Of a stretch of DNA of 64,000 nt, positions 18,152-27,594 are shown piece by piece. This DNA is from Gemmatimonadota bacterium (GTDB taxonomy: Bacteria; Gemmatimonadota; Gemmatimonadetes; Longimicrobiales; Gaopeijiaceae). The notes beneath the pieces are model-generated. The model was not told where the DNA came from, did no database searches, and was given only the letters and a program-made list of their open reading frames with translations. The position numbers and the translations under genes were made by a program. Each line of letters opens with the position of its first letter. Positions within the stretch are counted from its first letter, which is position 1. The stretch lies in NCBI GenBank assembly GCA_030428885.1, contig JAUIEJ010000010.1, forward strand, positions 124,001-188,000. Direction: 5' to 3'.

Positions 18152-18885
18152 CCCGGACCCCGGACGAGCGCCTCCTGGCGCTCCTGGAAGACCGCCTGGA
18201 CGACGAAGCCCGCCTGCGGCTCCTGGACGAGGTGGCCGACGACCCCGAACTCCTGGCCCGCCTCGAAGCGGCGTCGGCCGGACTGGTGCGCCTGGAGCGA
18301 TGGGCTGCCGATCCCGCCGCAGCGACACCGACGCCCCTGCCGCGCCGCCGTGTTCCGGCGTGGTGGACCGCGGCCGCCGCCGTCCTGACCCTCCTGGCCT
18401 CCGTCCCCCTGACCCTGCGGTGGGCGCCCCGAGCCCCGGGCGTCCCCGAGGGGCGTGACGGGGCGGCCGTGCCCGGGTCCCTCGTGGGCCGACCCGACGC
18501 CCCCGCCCCGAGCTACATGCTGGTGCTCCAGGGCGTGTGGCCGGATCGGGATCGCCTCAGTGCGGCGGAGGTGCGGAGCCGGGCCGACGAGTACTGGGAC
18601 TTCGTCTCGGACCTCGCCCGGGACGGGGTACTGGTGGCGGCCGGCGATCTGCGGTTCGAGGGCGGCCGCCGGCTGGGCCGCGGGGCCCCCGTGTCCCTGG
18701 CCGCGGCCGAGGCCCGCTCGCCCGATCACCTGGTGGGCATCCTCACCCTCCGGGTCCCGTCGTACGAGGCCGCCCTGGACATCGCCCGGCGGGCGCCCCA
18801 CCTCCGGTACGGCGGCACGGTCACCGTGCGGGAGGTGGGTCTCGGGTTCGTCACGGTGCCGGGCATGGACGACTGGCCCGGCTGA
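18148..18885 (+). CDS. Membrane anti-sigma factor fused to an exported YCII-like domain
   Basis: The 245-residue product is translationally coupled to the ECF sigma gene. Residues 1-50 are a charged helical segment (DERLLALLEDRLDDEARLRLLDEVADDPELLARLEAAS), as in cytoplasmic sigma-binding domains, although a zinc-binding HxxxCxxC motif is absent. One membrane helix (about 71-91, VPAWWTAAAAVLTLLASVPLTL) leads to an exported part. From about residue 122 that part resembles the YCII/DGPF dimeric fold: SYMLVLQGVWP, a DEYWDFVSDLARDGVLVAAGDL segment, SPDHLVGILTLRVPSYEAALDIARRAPHLRYGGTVTVREV. YCII-type modules bind small ligands or act as small enzymes, so the outer part may be the sensor. The YCII assignment is from pattern recognition only. 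Confidence 0.72.
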   Translation: MTRTPDERLLALLEDRLDDEARLRLLDEVADDPELLARLEAASAGLVRLERWAADPAAATPTPLPRRRVPAWWTAAAAVLTLLASVPLTLRWAPRAPGVPEGRDGAAVPGSLVGRPDAPAPSYMLVLQGVWPDRDRLSAAEVRSRADEYWDFVSDLARDGVLVAAGDLRFEGGRRLGRGAPVSLAAAEARSPDHLVGILTLRVPSYEAALDIARRAPHLRYGGTVTVREVGLGFVTVPGMDDWPG

Positions 18886-18929
18886 CCCGGGTGCCGCGGC
18901 GGGGCCCGGACGGATAGCTTCCGGGCACC

Positions 18930-20702
18930 ATGCCCTCCCCCCCCGCCCGCACCCCCCTCCGCCGCCTCGTCGGGTTCGCGCGCCCCTACCGGCGCGATGC
19001 GATCCTCGCCACCACCTACTCGATCCTCAACAAGGTCTTCGACGTCCTCCCCGAGATCCTCATCGGGGTGGCGGTGGACGTGGTGGTGAACCAGCAGGAC
19101 TCCTTTCTCGCCCGCCGGGGCATCGAAGATCCGGTCCACCAACTCGTGGCCCTGGTGGGGCTCACGGTGTTCGTCTGGGCCTGCGAGTCCCTCTTCCAGT
19201 ACGGCCACGCGCTGAAATGGCGAGGGCTGGCCCAGGATCTCCAGCACGAACTTCGCCAGGCCGCCTACACCCACATCCAGACCCTTCCGCCCACCTTCAT
19301 CGAACGGGAGCGGAGCGGGCGGCTCATGGCGGTCCTCAACGAGGACGTGAACCAGGTCGAGCGCTTCCTCAACACCGGGGCGAACGACCTGATCCAGGTG
19401 TTCTGCTCCTCCCTCCTGGTGGGCGGCGTGTTTTTCGTGGTCACCGCCGATCTGGCGGTCATGGCGTTGCTGCCCGTGCCCCTGATCCTCTTCGGGGCGT
19501 TCTGGTTCCAGACCCGCCTCGCCCCTCGCTACGCCGCCGTGCGCCATGCCGCCGGGACCGTATCCACGCAGCTGAGCAACAACCTCTTCGGCATGGCCAC
19601 CATCCAGGCCTACACCGCCGAAGCCTTCGAGGCGGCGCACCTGCGAGACGCCTCCGACGAATTCCGACTGCGCAACACCGACGCCATCCGGTTTTCGGCG
19701 GCCATCACGCCCGTGATCCGCATGGCGGTCCTGGCCGGGTTCGTGGCCACCCTGCTCTACGGCGGGATCCTGACGCTCCGGGGCGTGATCGGGGTGGGCA
19801 GCTACTCGGCTCTGGTCTACCTCACCCAGCGCCTGCTCTGGCCCCTGACCCGCCTGGCCCAGATGACCGACCTGTACAACCGGGCCATGGCATCGGTGAA
19901 CCGCATCATGGATCTCCTGGACACGCCGGCCCCGGAGCGGGCGTCCGCGCCCCTCCCCCAACCGGTGACGGGCCGACTCCGGTTCGAGGGCGTGGGGTTC
20001 GCCTACGAGGATCAGGTGGCGGTGGACGACGTCTCGTTCGACGTGGCGCCCGGGACCACCGTGGCCCTGGTGGGGCCCACCGGCGCCGGAAAGAGCACGC
20101 TCCTGAAGCTCCTCCTCCAGTACCTGAGCCCCGACGCGGGCCGCATCCTGGTGGACGGCCACGATCTCGCTCTCCACGACCCCGTGACCGTGCGGCACCA
20201 CCTGGGCTACGTGGCCCAGGAGCCGTTCCTCACCGACGGCACGGTGGCCGAGAACATCGCCTACGGTCAGGCCGAAACCGACCCGACCCGGGTCGAAGCG
20301 GCGGCGCGGGTGGCCGAGATCCACGCCTTCATCGAGGGACTCCCGGAGGGCTACCGCACCCGGGTGGGGGAACGGGGCACTCGACTGTCGGGAGGCCAGC
20401 GCCAGCGCATCGCCCTGGCCCGGGCGTTCTACCGGAATCCGGCGATCCTGGTGTTGGACGAGGCGACATCGGCGGTGGACAACGAGACCGAGGCGGCGAT
20501 CCAGCACTCCCTGACCCGCACGGCGGGAGAGCGGACCACGGTGGTGGTGGCCCACCGCCTCTCCACGGTGCGCCACGCCGACGAGATTCTGGTCATGGAC
20601 CGGGGCCGCATCGCCGAACGGGGTGCCCACGACGCCCTGGTGGCCCAGGGCGGAATCTACGCCGCCCTCTGGCGCCTCCAGACCGGGGAACCGGTGGCTT
20701 GA
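18930..20702 (+). CDS. ABC exporter, fused permease and ATPase half-transporter
   Basis: This 590-residue protein has six membrane helices in the first about 330 residues and an ATP-binding domain in the remainder. Visible motifs are Walker A GPTGAGKST (near residue 382), Q-loop YVAQEPFLTDGTVAENI, signature LSGGQRQRIALARA, Walker B ILVLDEATSAVD and H-loop VVVAHRLSTVRHADEI. The permease half shows HELRQAAYTHIQTLPPTFIERERSGRLMAVLNEDVNQVERFLN, typical of lipid or multidrug exporters of the MsbA/ABCB type. It would work as a homodimer, as no partner half-transporter adjoins it. An ATAGCTT element lies about 10 bp before the ATG and may be part of a -10 box. The exported substrate cannot be told from sequence. 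Confidence 0.9.
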   Translation: MPSPPARTPLRRLVGFARPYRRDAILATTYSILNKVFDVLPEILIGVAVDVVVNQQDSFLARRGIEDPVHQLVALVGLTVFVWACESLFQYGHALKWRGLAQDLQHELRQAAYTHIQTLPPTFIERERSGRLMAVLNEDVNQVERFLNTGANDLIQVFCSSLLVGGVFFVVTADLAVMALLPVPLILFGAFWFQTRLAPRYAAVRHAAGTVSTQLSNNLFGMATIQAYTAEAFEAAHLRDASDEFRLRNTDAIRFSAAITPVIRMAVLAGFVATLLYGGILTLRGVIGVGSYSALVYLTQRLLWPLTRLAQMTDLYNRAMASVNRIMDLLDTPAPERASAPLPQPVTGRLRFEGVGFAYEDQVAVDDVSFDVAPGTTVALVGPTGAGKSTLLKLLLQYLSPDAGRILVDGHDLALHDPVTVRHHLGYVAQEPFLTDGTVAENIAYGQAETDPTRVEAAARVAEIHAFIEGLPEGYRTRVGERGTRLSGGQRQRIALARAFYRNPAILVLDEATSAVDNETEAAIQHSLTRTAGERTTVVVAHRLSTVRHADEILVMDRGRIAERGAHDALVAQGGIYAALWRLQTGEPVA

Positions 20703-20728
20703 CGGTCGGCGCCACCCCCGCGTAGGCT
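20699..20728 (+). promoter_or_regulatory. Candidate sigma-70 promoter for the sugar isomerase gene
   Basis: TTGACG (20699-20704) and TAGGCT (20723-20728) are spaced by 18 bp, a good match to a housekeeping promoter. The -35 box overlaps the stop of the ABC exporter. Transcription would begin near 20735, leaving a leader of about 54 bases before the ATG at 20789. Confidence 0.5.
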
Positions 20729-20788
20729 CGCGGGGTCCCCACACCGCGCCGCGCTCCGCTGCGGTGCTCTCTCGAGCTGCCCCCGGCC

Positions 20789-21811
20789 ATGCCCCGACCC
20801 GTCACCCTCTTCACCGGACAGTGGGCCGACCTCCCCCTGGAGACCCTCGCCGAGCGCGCCGCCGCGTGGGGGTACGACGGCCTGGAACTGGCCTGCTGGG
20901 GCGACCATTTCGAAGTCGGCCGCGCCCTGGAGGAGGACGGCTACTGCGAGGAGCGACGGGCCCTCCTGGCGCGCCACGGGCTCGAGGTCTTCGCCATCAG
21001 CAACCACCTGGTGGGGCAGGCGGTCTGCGATCCCATCGACGAGCGCCACCGCTCCATCGTGCCCGACCACGTCTGGGGCGACGGAAGCCCGGAGGGCGTG
21101 CGCACCCGGGCCGCCGACGAGATGGTGCGGACAGCCCGGGCGGCGGCCCGCCTCGGCGTGAGCGTGGTGAACGGCTTCACCGGAAGCCCCATCTGGCACC
21201 TGCTCTACAGCTTTCCCCCGGTGCCCGACGACACCCTCGACGAGGGCTTCGCCGACTTCGGGCGGCGGTGGACGCCGATCCTCGACGCCTTCGAGGAATC
21301 GGGCGTGAAGTTCGCTCTGGAGGTCCATCCCACCGAGATCGCCTTCGATCTCTCCACCACCCGGCGTGCCCTCGAGGCCGTGGGCCATCATTCCGCCTTC
21401 GGCTTCAACTACGATCCCAGCCATCTCGCCTACCAGGGCGTGGACTACGTGGCCTTCATCCGGGCCTTCGGCGAGCGCATCCACCACGTGCACATGAAGG
21501 ACGTCTGGTGGTCCGACGTGCCGACGCCGTCGGGGGTGTTCGGGGGACACCTCCCCTTCGGGCACGGGGATCGGTACTGGGATTTCCGTTCGGTGGGTCG
21601 GGGTCGGGTGTCGTTCGAGGACGTGATCCGGGCCCTCAACCGCGTCGGCTACCACGGGCCCCTCTCGGTGGAGTGGGAGGACGCCGGCATGGAGCGGGAG
21701 CACGGCGCGGCCGAAGCGTGCGCCTACGTGCGAGCCGTGGACTTCCCCGCCTCGTCCTCGGCCTTCGACGCGGCCTTCGCTCGGGACGACACCTCGGGCG
21801 GGGGCTCGTAG
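20789..21811 (+). CDS. Sugar phosphate isomerase/epimerase family protein, cytoplasmic
   Basis: The 340-residue protein lacks a signal peptide and shows an AP-endonuclease-2 (PF01261) TIM barrel. Visible are [15 protein letters not shown] at strand 2, [44 protein letters not shown] (metal Glu/His), [16 protein letters not shown] (Asp-Pro-Ser-His, a strong family signature), HVHMKDVWW and [15 protein letters not shown]. These Glu, Asp and His residues form the metal site. Close relatives accompany Gfo/Idh/MocA enzymes in sugar catabolism, so it may cooperate with the operon at 3.5-12.9 kb, though it has its own promoter. The 3' end overlaps the convergent cysteine-rich gene by 88 bp. Confidence 0.88.
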   Translation: MPRPVTLFTGQWADLPLETLAERAAAWGYDGLELACWGDHFEVGRALEEDGYCEERRALLARHGLEVFAISNHLVGQAVCDPIDERHRSIVPDHVWGDGSPEGVRTRAADEMVRTARAAARLGVSVVNGFTGSPIWHLLYSFPPVPDDTLDEGFADFGRRWTPILDAFEESGVKFALEVHPTEIAFDLSTTRRALEAVGHHSAFGFNYDPSHLAYQGVDYVAFIRAFGERIHHVHMKDVWWSDVPTPSGVFGGHLPFGHGDRYWDFRSVGRGRVSFEDVIRALNRVGYHGPLSVEWEDAGMEREHGAAEACAYVRAVDFPASSSAFDAAFARDDTSGGGS

Positions 21812-22584
21812 CGCGCCACGCCGCCCACCTGTCGACCGTCCTTGGACATGGCCACGAAGACGTGGCCCGGGGGCACACCGTCTCCACCCCCCGTGTCCAG
21901 GAACAGGTCCTTCAGTTCGGTGCAGATCCACTCGTTGCAGGTGTCGCTGCGCAGTTCCCGGGGCAGGCGACAGCCCCGTTCGCCGTGGAAGAGACAACTG
22001 GAGCGGGCGTGGGTGGGGCCCAGGTGGGCGAGATAGAGGTCGACGAGCCCGCCGGCGTCCATGCCTCGCCCCTCGTCGCCCCGCACGCGTCGGAGGGTCG
22101 CGACGGTGAGGAAGGCGCCTCGGGTCAGCCCCTCGCGACAACACAGCCCCCCGCAGGCGCGGCACGCCGCGGCGAAGACCGGCCCCGACCCCCGGAACCT
22201 CGGGCCCGGGAGTCGGCCCTCTGCCTCGTCCGGTTCGGAGGCACCCTCCGGCTCCCCTCCCCCCGCCCGGGCGGCGGCGACCAGGGTCTCCAGGCGGGCA
22301 CGCAACTCCTCCCGGTGCTCGTCCGAGACCGGGATCTGGGGCGCGGGCTGGTAGGGCGTGGGCGACCAGGTCACGGCATCGGGATCGATCCCCTCCGCCC
22401 GGAGCCGCTCCGTCCCCCGCAGGACCCGCCGCCGGCGGCGGCGGCGGAGTTCGTCCAGGGCCGCCCCCACCGTGCACTCGGGACGGCCGCACGGCGTGCC
22501 CGGCGGCCCCGACACCGGCTCCCCGCAGCGGGGACACGACTCGGGGGTGAAGGGGAGGCGAACCCCGCCACCGGCACCGGTCAC
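21724..22584 (-). CDS. Cysteine-rich protein with N-terminal zinc ribbon and YkgJ-like cysteine cluster
   Basis: Taking the GTG that overlaps the stop of the upstream M1 peptidase gene (GTGA) gives 286 residues. An ATG 36 bases further up would lie inside that gene. A zinc ribbon comes first (CPRCGEPV...CGRPEC), then a basic RRRRRRR stretch. After a variable Pro/Glu-rich region the C-terminal half contains [24 protein letters not shown] and DTCNEWIC. This resembles the CxxCxxxCC...C pattern of YkgJ-type iron-sulfur or zinc cluster proteins. Function is unknown. The 3' end overlaps the convergent isomerase gene by 88 bp. Confidence 0.72.
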   Translation of the reverse strand: MTGAGGGVRLPFTPESCPRCGEPVSGPPGTPCGRPECTVGAALDELRRRRRRRVLRGTERLRAEGIDPDAVTWSPTPYQPAPQIPVSDEHREELRARLETLVAAARAGGGEPEGASEPDEAEGRLPGPRFRGSGPVFAAACRACGGLCCREGLTRGAFLTVATLRRVRGDEGRGMDAGGLVDLYLAHLGPTHARSSCLFHGERGCRLPRELRSDTCNEWICTELKDLFLDTGGGDGVPPGHVFVAMSKDGRQVGGVARYEPPPEVSSRAKAASKAEDEAGKSTART

Positions 22585-24263
22585 GGAGTCCCCGGGACCC
22601 TTCGGTGGTTCACGTACCAATCCTCGTCCACGGTGGGATCGGGAGCCCCGACCGGCACCTCAACCGACTGCCACTGGGCGGTGGGTGTGACCCGGAGCGT
22701 CACCGTGTCGCCCATGTGAAGCTCCACGGGGAGGGCGAAGCCGTCCACGACCTCGGCCCATCGAACCTCCAGCGTCCCGCCGTCGCGACGCCACTCCAGC
22801 ACCGGGACCCGGGTGGTGCGCAGGTATTGGTCGAAGACGGGCGCCAGGTCGAGGCCGGTCTGCCGAGCGATCCACCCTTCCACCTCGGCACTGGTGACGA
22901 TGCTCCGGGCGAATTCGGCCTGGAGTCCCCGAAGCACCGCCTTCCACCGGGCGTCGTCGTCCACGAGCTGACGGATCAGGTGGAGCAGGTTGCCCCCCTT
23001 GTAGTACATGTCCCCCGACCCCTGATCCTGCACGCCGTAGGCCCCGATGATGGGCACGTCGTTCTGGATGTTGGCCCGGGTCCCGATGACGTACTCGGCC
23101 CCGGCCGCGGCGGACCCGGTGAGGCACTCCACGTACAGGTTCTCGGAGTAGTTGGCGAAGCCCTCGTGGACCCACATGTCGGCCACGTCCTCGGTGGTGA
23201 GGTTGTTGCCCCACCATTCGTGGGCCGCTTCGTGGACGATGATGAAGTCCCAGGTGAGGCCCCGACCGGTCTGGGAGAGGTCCCGGCCCCGGTATCCGTT
23301 CTGATAGCCGTTTCCGTAGGCGATGGCGCTCTGGTGCTCCATGCCCAGGTGGGGGGCCTCGATCATCTGGAAGCCGTCTTCGTACCACGGGTACGCCCCG
23401 AACCACTCCTCGAAGCAGCGCAGCATGGATCGGGTCTGACCCGGCCACTGCCGGCGCGCCGCGTCCAGGTTCTCGGCCAGGGGCCAGAACTCCACGTCCA
23501 GGGGGCCCCGCAGCCCGTCGTACGTCTCGTGCCAGTGGGCGAACGACCCGGCGTTCACGGCAATGGCGTAGTTGTTGATGGGCGACGCCACGAACCACTC
23601 CCAGGTGGCGGTGCCGTCGGGATGGGTCTCCACGCTCCGGAGCGTGCCGTTGGACACCTCCACCATGGGCTCGGGCACGGTGAGGGCGACGCGCTGACTG
23701 TCGGGCTCCTCCCCCTGCCAGTCCTTGTTGGGCCACCACACGCTGGCCCCCAGTCCCTGGTTCGCCGTGGCCACCCAGGGACGCCCTTCCCCGTCGGTGG
23801 CCCAGATGAAACCGCCGTCCCAGGGCGGATTGGCCGCCACCACCGGCGTGCCGTGGTACCACACGATCACCGTGTGCCGGGCTCCCGGCTGCTGGAGCGA
23901 GGGCACGGCGGCGAACCAGGCGGCCCCCTCGTTGCGGAGCGGAAGCCGCGCGCCCTCGGAGGTCACGCTGTCCACCACCAGGGGCGGCTGCAGGTCGATC
24001 TGGAGTTCACGCGACGCAGGCGCCGGACCCACCACGTCGTAGGTGATGGCGTTGTGGCCGTCGATGGACCGGGTGGCCGGGTCGATGGCGACGTTCAGAT
24101 CGTAGAAGGTGACGTCCCACCAGGCCCGTTCCGGCCCGTTCGAACCCCGAAGGCTGTCGGCCCGGCTGAAGCTCGGGGACTGGGCCGAGGCGGGACCCCC
24201 GGCCAGAGCCGCCACGGCGACGGCGCCCACGACACGACGGAGAGTTCTCCGATGGGACTCCAT
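22581..24263 (-). CDS. Exported M1-family zinc metallopeptidase (aminopeptidase)
   Basis: The start that begins a signal peptide (RRTLRRVVGAVAVAALAGGPASAQ) gives 560 residues. The N-terminal beta domain (WDVTFYDLNVAIDPATRSIDGHNAITYDV) is followed by the catalytic domain with GMEHQS, the M1 counterpart of GAMEN, and zinc motif HEAAHEWW (H344-H348) with the third ligand E367 in WVHEGFANYSE. Tyr and the C-terminal helical region continue to the end. All zinc ligands are intact. It lacks the long C-terminal domain of PepN, which fits the shorter 'M1 family metallopeptidase' group of secreted bacterial enzymes. The cysteine-rich gene downstream overlaps by 4 bp, so they are co-expressed. It probably trims peptides in the periplasm or outside the cell. 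Confidence 0.92.
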   Translation of the reverse strand: MESHRRTLRRVVGAVAVAALAGGPASAQSPSFSRADSLRGSNGPERAWWDVTFYDLNVAIDPATRSIDGHNAITYDVVGPAPASRELQIDLQPPLVVDSVTSEGARLPLRNEGAAWFAAVPSLQQPGARHTVIVWYHGTPVVAANPPWDGGFIWATDGEGRPWVATANQGLGASVWWPNKDWQGEEPDSQRVALTVPEPMVEVSNGTLRSVETHPDGTATWEWFVASPINNYAIAVNAGSFAHWHETYDGLRGPLDVEFWPLAENLDAARRQWPGQTRSMLRCFEEWFGAYPWYEDGFQMIEAPHLGMEHQSAIAYGNGYQNGYRGRDLSQTGRGLTWDFIIVHEAAHEWWGNNLTTEDVADMWVHEGFANYSENLYVECLTGSAAAGAEYVIGTRANIQNDVPIIGAYGVQDQGSGDMYYKGGNLLHLIRQLVDDDARWKAVLRGLQAEFARSIVTSAEVEGWIARQTGLDLAPVFDQYLRTTRVPVLEWRRDGGTLEVRWAEVVDGFALPVELHMGDTVTLRVTPTAQWQSVEVPVGAPDPTVDEDWYVNHRRVPGTP

Positions 24264-24375
24264 GCTGATCGCTCCTGCGTTTCCGGCCACCAGTACCCCG
24301 AGGGCCCCCAAGCTAACCCACCCCCGCCCCCTCCGCCCGTGGATCCCGGAGGCCGTCCCCGACGTACGAGGAAGC

Positions 24376-24822
24376 ATGCGCGCACTTCTCTTCACTGCGG
24401 CCCTCGCCGTGCTCGTGCCCTCCGGGGCCCGGGCCCAGGGCATCGCCGAGCTGCTCGAAGCCGTCCGGGTCGGGGGCGGATGGATCAGCCTTCCCGTGGT
24501 GAACGGCCGGGCGAGCCTCACCACCGTGGCCCTGCCGTCGGCCGGTCGCACCCTCAAGGGGTGCATGGAGATCTGGCCCGGGCATTCCGGGTCGTGGACC
24601 CTCAAGGTCACCGACACCTACGGCAACGGCCGCATCGAGGCCGAGGCCCGCCCCGCCGACGACATTCCCTTCACGTACACCACCGGCATGGTGGCCCAGC
24701 TCGAGGTGGACGTGCGGTGGAGTGAGCCCCGGGACACCACCCTCATGGTCTGGGTGGGCCTGGAGAGCCCCCGTCGCCAGCGGGACGCCTGTGAGCCGGT
24801 GTACCCGGACGGATCCGGCTGA
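24376..24822 (+). CDS. Small exported protein of unknown function
   Basis: The 148-residue product opens with a signal peptide (MRALLFTAALAVLVPSGARAQ). The mature part is beta-rich and begins with GIAELLEAVRVGGGWISLPVVNGRASLTTVALPSAGRTLKGCMEIW. Two Cys (in KGCMEIW and RDACEPVY) could form a disulfide outside the cell. No family is recognised. It is divergent from the M1 peptidase gene (112 bp between starts) and lies 87 bp before the S9 peptidase gene, so it sits among secreted peptidases and may be co-expressed with one of them. Confidence 0.6.
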   Translation: MRALLFTAALAVLVPSGARAQGIAELLEAVRVGGGWISLPVVNGRASLTTVALPSAGRTLKGCMEIWPGHSGSWTLKVTDTYGNGRIEAEARPADDIPFTYTTGMVAQLEVDVRWSEPRDTTLMVWVGLESPRRQRDACEPVYPDGSG

Positions 24823-24909
24823 CCAGCGGCAGGGTGGCGGTTCGGAGGCGGACCCGGCATCGTAGCCCGTCCGCCCCACTCTCGAACCGCTCTCTCCGGA
24901 GTCCGCTCC

Positions 24910-27459
24910 GTGACGCATCGTCGCTCCGCCGCTCTCCTGGCTCTGGTCGGCCTCCTGACCGCCGCCCCCGTGTTCGCCCAGGACCCCCAGGGCCCCGCCG
25001 AGAACCCCGATCTCGCGCGCTACGTCACCCCGCCCCCGGAGATCGAGCGGATTCTCCGCACCGACAAGAACTGGGCCGAGCTCGACTACGTGAGCCCCGA
25101 CGGCGCCCACTTCCTGGTGCCCCTGGTGAACGAGCTCTCCACCCTCGAGCTCATGTCCAAGGAGACCTATCGCCTGGCGGAGCTGGAGATCCGTCCCCAG
25201 ACCGACCGGCTCTGGCACCTGGACACGTGGGGCGTCTACGACATCCGCTTCTATTCGCTGCCCGAGCGGCGGTTCGTGGAGGTGGACATTCCCGAGGGGA
25301 CATTCCTCAGCGACTTTACCTGGTCGCCCGACGGCCGCCGCATGGCCTTCCTGGCCCACCTGCCGTCCCATACCGAAGTCTGGACCGCCGATCCGTCCAC
25401 GGGAGACGCCCGCTCCCTGAGCGACGCCCGGGTGATGGCCACCCTGGCCACGGGTTCGGGGGGTCAGGGCGACCGCCCTTCCAGCATGCTCCAATGGACC
25501 CCCGAGGGGACCCTGGTGACCCTCCTGGTGCCCGAGGGGCGGGGCCCCGAACCGGCCCGGGACCGGATCCCCGACGGCCCGGTGACCCGTCGCACCCGGG
25601 ACGAGCCCACCCGCAGTCCCACGTACCCGAATCTGCTGGACGACGAACACGACGCCATGCTCTTCGAGCGCTACACCACGGCGCAGATCGCCGAACTCGC
25701 CGACGGCCGGGCCCCTCGCCCCATCGGCGAGCCGGGCATGATCGCTTCGCTGGAGCTCAGCCCCGACGGTGACTGGCTCATGGTGGAGCAGTTGCATCGC
25801 CCCTTCTCGTACATCGCCAGCTACCGGAGCTTCCCCAGCTCCACGACCCTGGTCTCCGTGGCCGACGGATCGGTGGTCGCGACCCTCGATGACCAGCCCC
25901 TCCGGGAAGGCCGCGGCGGCTTCGGCGGAGGCGGCGGCGGAAACGGGCCCCGGGGCTTCGCCTGGCGGCCCGACGGCGCCGGACTGTCGTTCCTGCAGCG
26001 GGCCCCCCGGGAAGACGACGCCCCCGCCGACGCGCCCCGGCCCGATCGGATTCTCCTGGCCACGGCGCCGAGCTTCGACCTGAACGATGCCGCCGTGGTG
26101 GTGGAGAGCGACGACCCCATCGCCGGAAGCGTGACGTATTCCCTCGACGGAGCCCACGCCTTCGCGCCGGTGCGGGGCGACGACGGCACGGCGTTGGTGC
26201 ACTGGGCCCTGAGCGGGGGCGCCGGCGAAGCCGACGTCCTGGTGCCCGCCTCCGACGACGACGACCCCACCGCCCAGCCCGGCGATCTCTGGACCCGCCT
26301 CACGGGCAACGGCATTCCCTACGCCGTGGTGTCGTCCGCCGGCGACGCCACCTACCTGGAAGGGGCCGGACTCAAGGCCGACTACCGCCCCCAGCCCTTC
26401 GTGGACCGGGTGGCGTTCGACGGGACGACCACCCGGGTCTTCGAGGGGTCACGGGACTCGTTCGATCGCCCCCTCGTGCCGCTGGATTCCGACCTCGACG
26501 CCATGGTGGTCAGCCGGGAGTCCAAGAGCGACTTCCCGGACAGCTTCCTCTGGACGGCCGACGGCGGGTGGGGCGAGAACCTCACCGACAACGTGGACCC
26601 CTTCCCCGAGATCACGGCCGCCCGCCGCATCGACTTCTCGTTCGAGCGGCGCGACGGCCTCGAGGTCCAGGGGAGGGTCTCGCTTCCGGTGGGATACCGG
26701 GAGGGGGAGCGGGTGCCGGCCATATTCTGGACCTACCCCCGGGAGTACGAGCAGGCCGAGCAGTACGAGGACGCCACGGTGCGGTCCCGGAACCACAACG
26801 CCTTCACCCACATGAGCTGGCTGCGCTGGTCCGACATGTGGCTGGCGGCGGGCTACGCCCTGGTCTACCCCGACATTCCCATCATCGGGGAGAACTACAA
26901 CGACACGTACATCGCGAGCCTGGTGGACGCCATGTACGGGGCGATCCGGGCCGTGGACGAGCTCGACGTGGTGGACATCGACCGCATCGGCCACGGCGGG
27001 CACAGCTACGGGGCGTTCGCCACGGCCAACATCCTGGCCAACGCCCCCTTCTTCAAGGCGGGCATCGCGGGAGACGGCGCCTACAACCGGTCCCTCACCC
27101 CCGACGGCTTCCAGGCCGAGCGCCGGAGCGTCTGGGAGGCGCCCAGCACCTACATCGAGATGTCGCCGTTCTTCAAGGCCGACCAGATCGACACGCCGCT
27201 CCTCATGTACCACGGGGGCGACGACAACAACACCGGGACCTTTCCGGTGCAGTCCCGTCGCCTGATCTCCGCCCTGACGATCCTGGGGAAGACGGCGGTG
27301 CTCTACGAGTATCCGTACGAGTCCCACACGCCCCGGTCCATGGAAAACAAGCTGGACATGTGGGCCCGCTTCATCGACTGGTTCGATCGGTACGTGAAGG
27401 ACCCCGATGGGGGTGAGGCGCGGGTGGTCTCCGACGGAGCGGGGACCGGGGGAGGCTGA
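24910..27459 (+). CDS. Exported S9-family prolyl oligopeptidase-like serine peptidase
   Basis: This 849-residue enzyme starts at GTG with a signal peptide (LLALVGLLTAAPVFAQ). The first about 580 residues form the beta-propeller region, where tool-free reading shows repeated blade-like segments such as WSPDGRRMAFLAHLPSHTEVW and ELSPDGDWLMVEQL. A glycine run (GGFGGGGGGNGPRG) interrupts one blade. The C-terminal alpha/beta hydrolase domain has the nucleophile in GGHSYGAF (S699), the acid in YHGGDDNN (D771 or D772) and H806 in YESHTPRS, in the right order and spacing. Length and sequence match the large S9 (S9D-like) peptidases of this kind of bacterium. Substrate is probably peptides outside the cytoplasm. 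Confidence 0.92.
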   Translation: MTHRRSAALLALVGLLTAAPVFAQDPQGPAENPDLARYVTPPPEIERILRTDKNWAELDYVSPDGAHFLVPLVNELSTLELMSKETYRLAELEIRPQTDRLWHLDTWGVYDIRFYSLPERRFVEVDIPEGTFLSDFTWSPDGRRMAFLAHLPSHTEVWTADPSTGDARSLSDARVMATLATGSGGQGDRPSSMLQWTPEGTLVTLLVPEGRGPEPARDRIPDGPVTRRTRDEPTRSPTYPNLLDDEHDAMLFERYTTAQIAELADGRAPRPIGEPGMIASLELSPDGDWLMVEQLHRPFSYIASYRSFPSSTTLVSVADGSVVATLDDQPLREGRGGFGGGGGGNGPRGFAWRPDGAGLSFLQRAPREDDAPADAPRPDRILLATAPSFDLNDAAVVVESDDPIAGSVTYSLDGAHAFAPVRGDDGTALVHWALSGGAGEADVLVPASDDDDPTAQPGDLWTRLTGNGIPYAVVSSAGDATYLEGAGLKADYRPQPFVDRVAFDGTTTRVFEGSRDSFDRPLVPLDSDLDAMVVSRESKSDFPDSFLWTADGGWGENLTDNVDPFPEITAARRIDFSFERRDGLEVQGRVSLPVGYREGERVPAIFWTYPREYEQAEQYEDATVRSRNHNAFTHMSWLRWSDMWLAAGYALVYPDIPIIGENYNDTYIASLVDAMYGAIRAVDELDVVDIDRIGHGGHSYGAFATANILANAPFFKAGIAGDGAYNRSLTPDGFQAERRSVWEAPSTYIEMSPFFKADQIDTPLLMYHGGDDNNTGTFPVQSRRLISALTILGKTAVLYEYPYESHTPRSMENKLDMWARFIDWFDRYVKDPDGGEARVVSDGAGTGGG

Positions 27460-27533
27460 CGTCCAGGGTCGTCGCCGCCCGTGCTGCGGCGGCCCAGACC
27501 CCCGGCGGCGGACCCGTACAACCTGGAACGGCG

Positions 27534-27565
27534 AAGGGCCGCCCCGACGAATCGGGACGGCCCTT
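27534..27565. terminator. Stem-loop between convergent genes, likely bidirectional terminator
   Basis: A 14-bp stem (AAGGGCCGCCCCGA against TCGGGACGGCCCTT, one mismatch) with a 4-base loop lies between the ends of the S9 peptidase gene and the convergent cold-shock gene. There is no clear T-run on either side, so termination may be weak or assisted. Confidence 0.5.
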
Positions 27566-27594
27566 CTTCAGGCTGGTTCAGCCTGCGGCGTCGG

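Noticed and set aside
13295-18328. Very long open frame (about 1677 codons) on the minus strand
   Set aside because: It is antisense to the kinase, FMN enzyme and sigma genes. In very GC-rich DNA such frames arise in the third-codon-position shadow, and its sequence is Arg/Gly/Pro-rich without domains.
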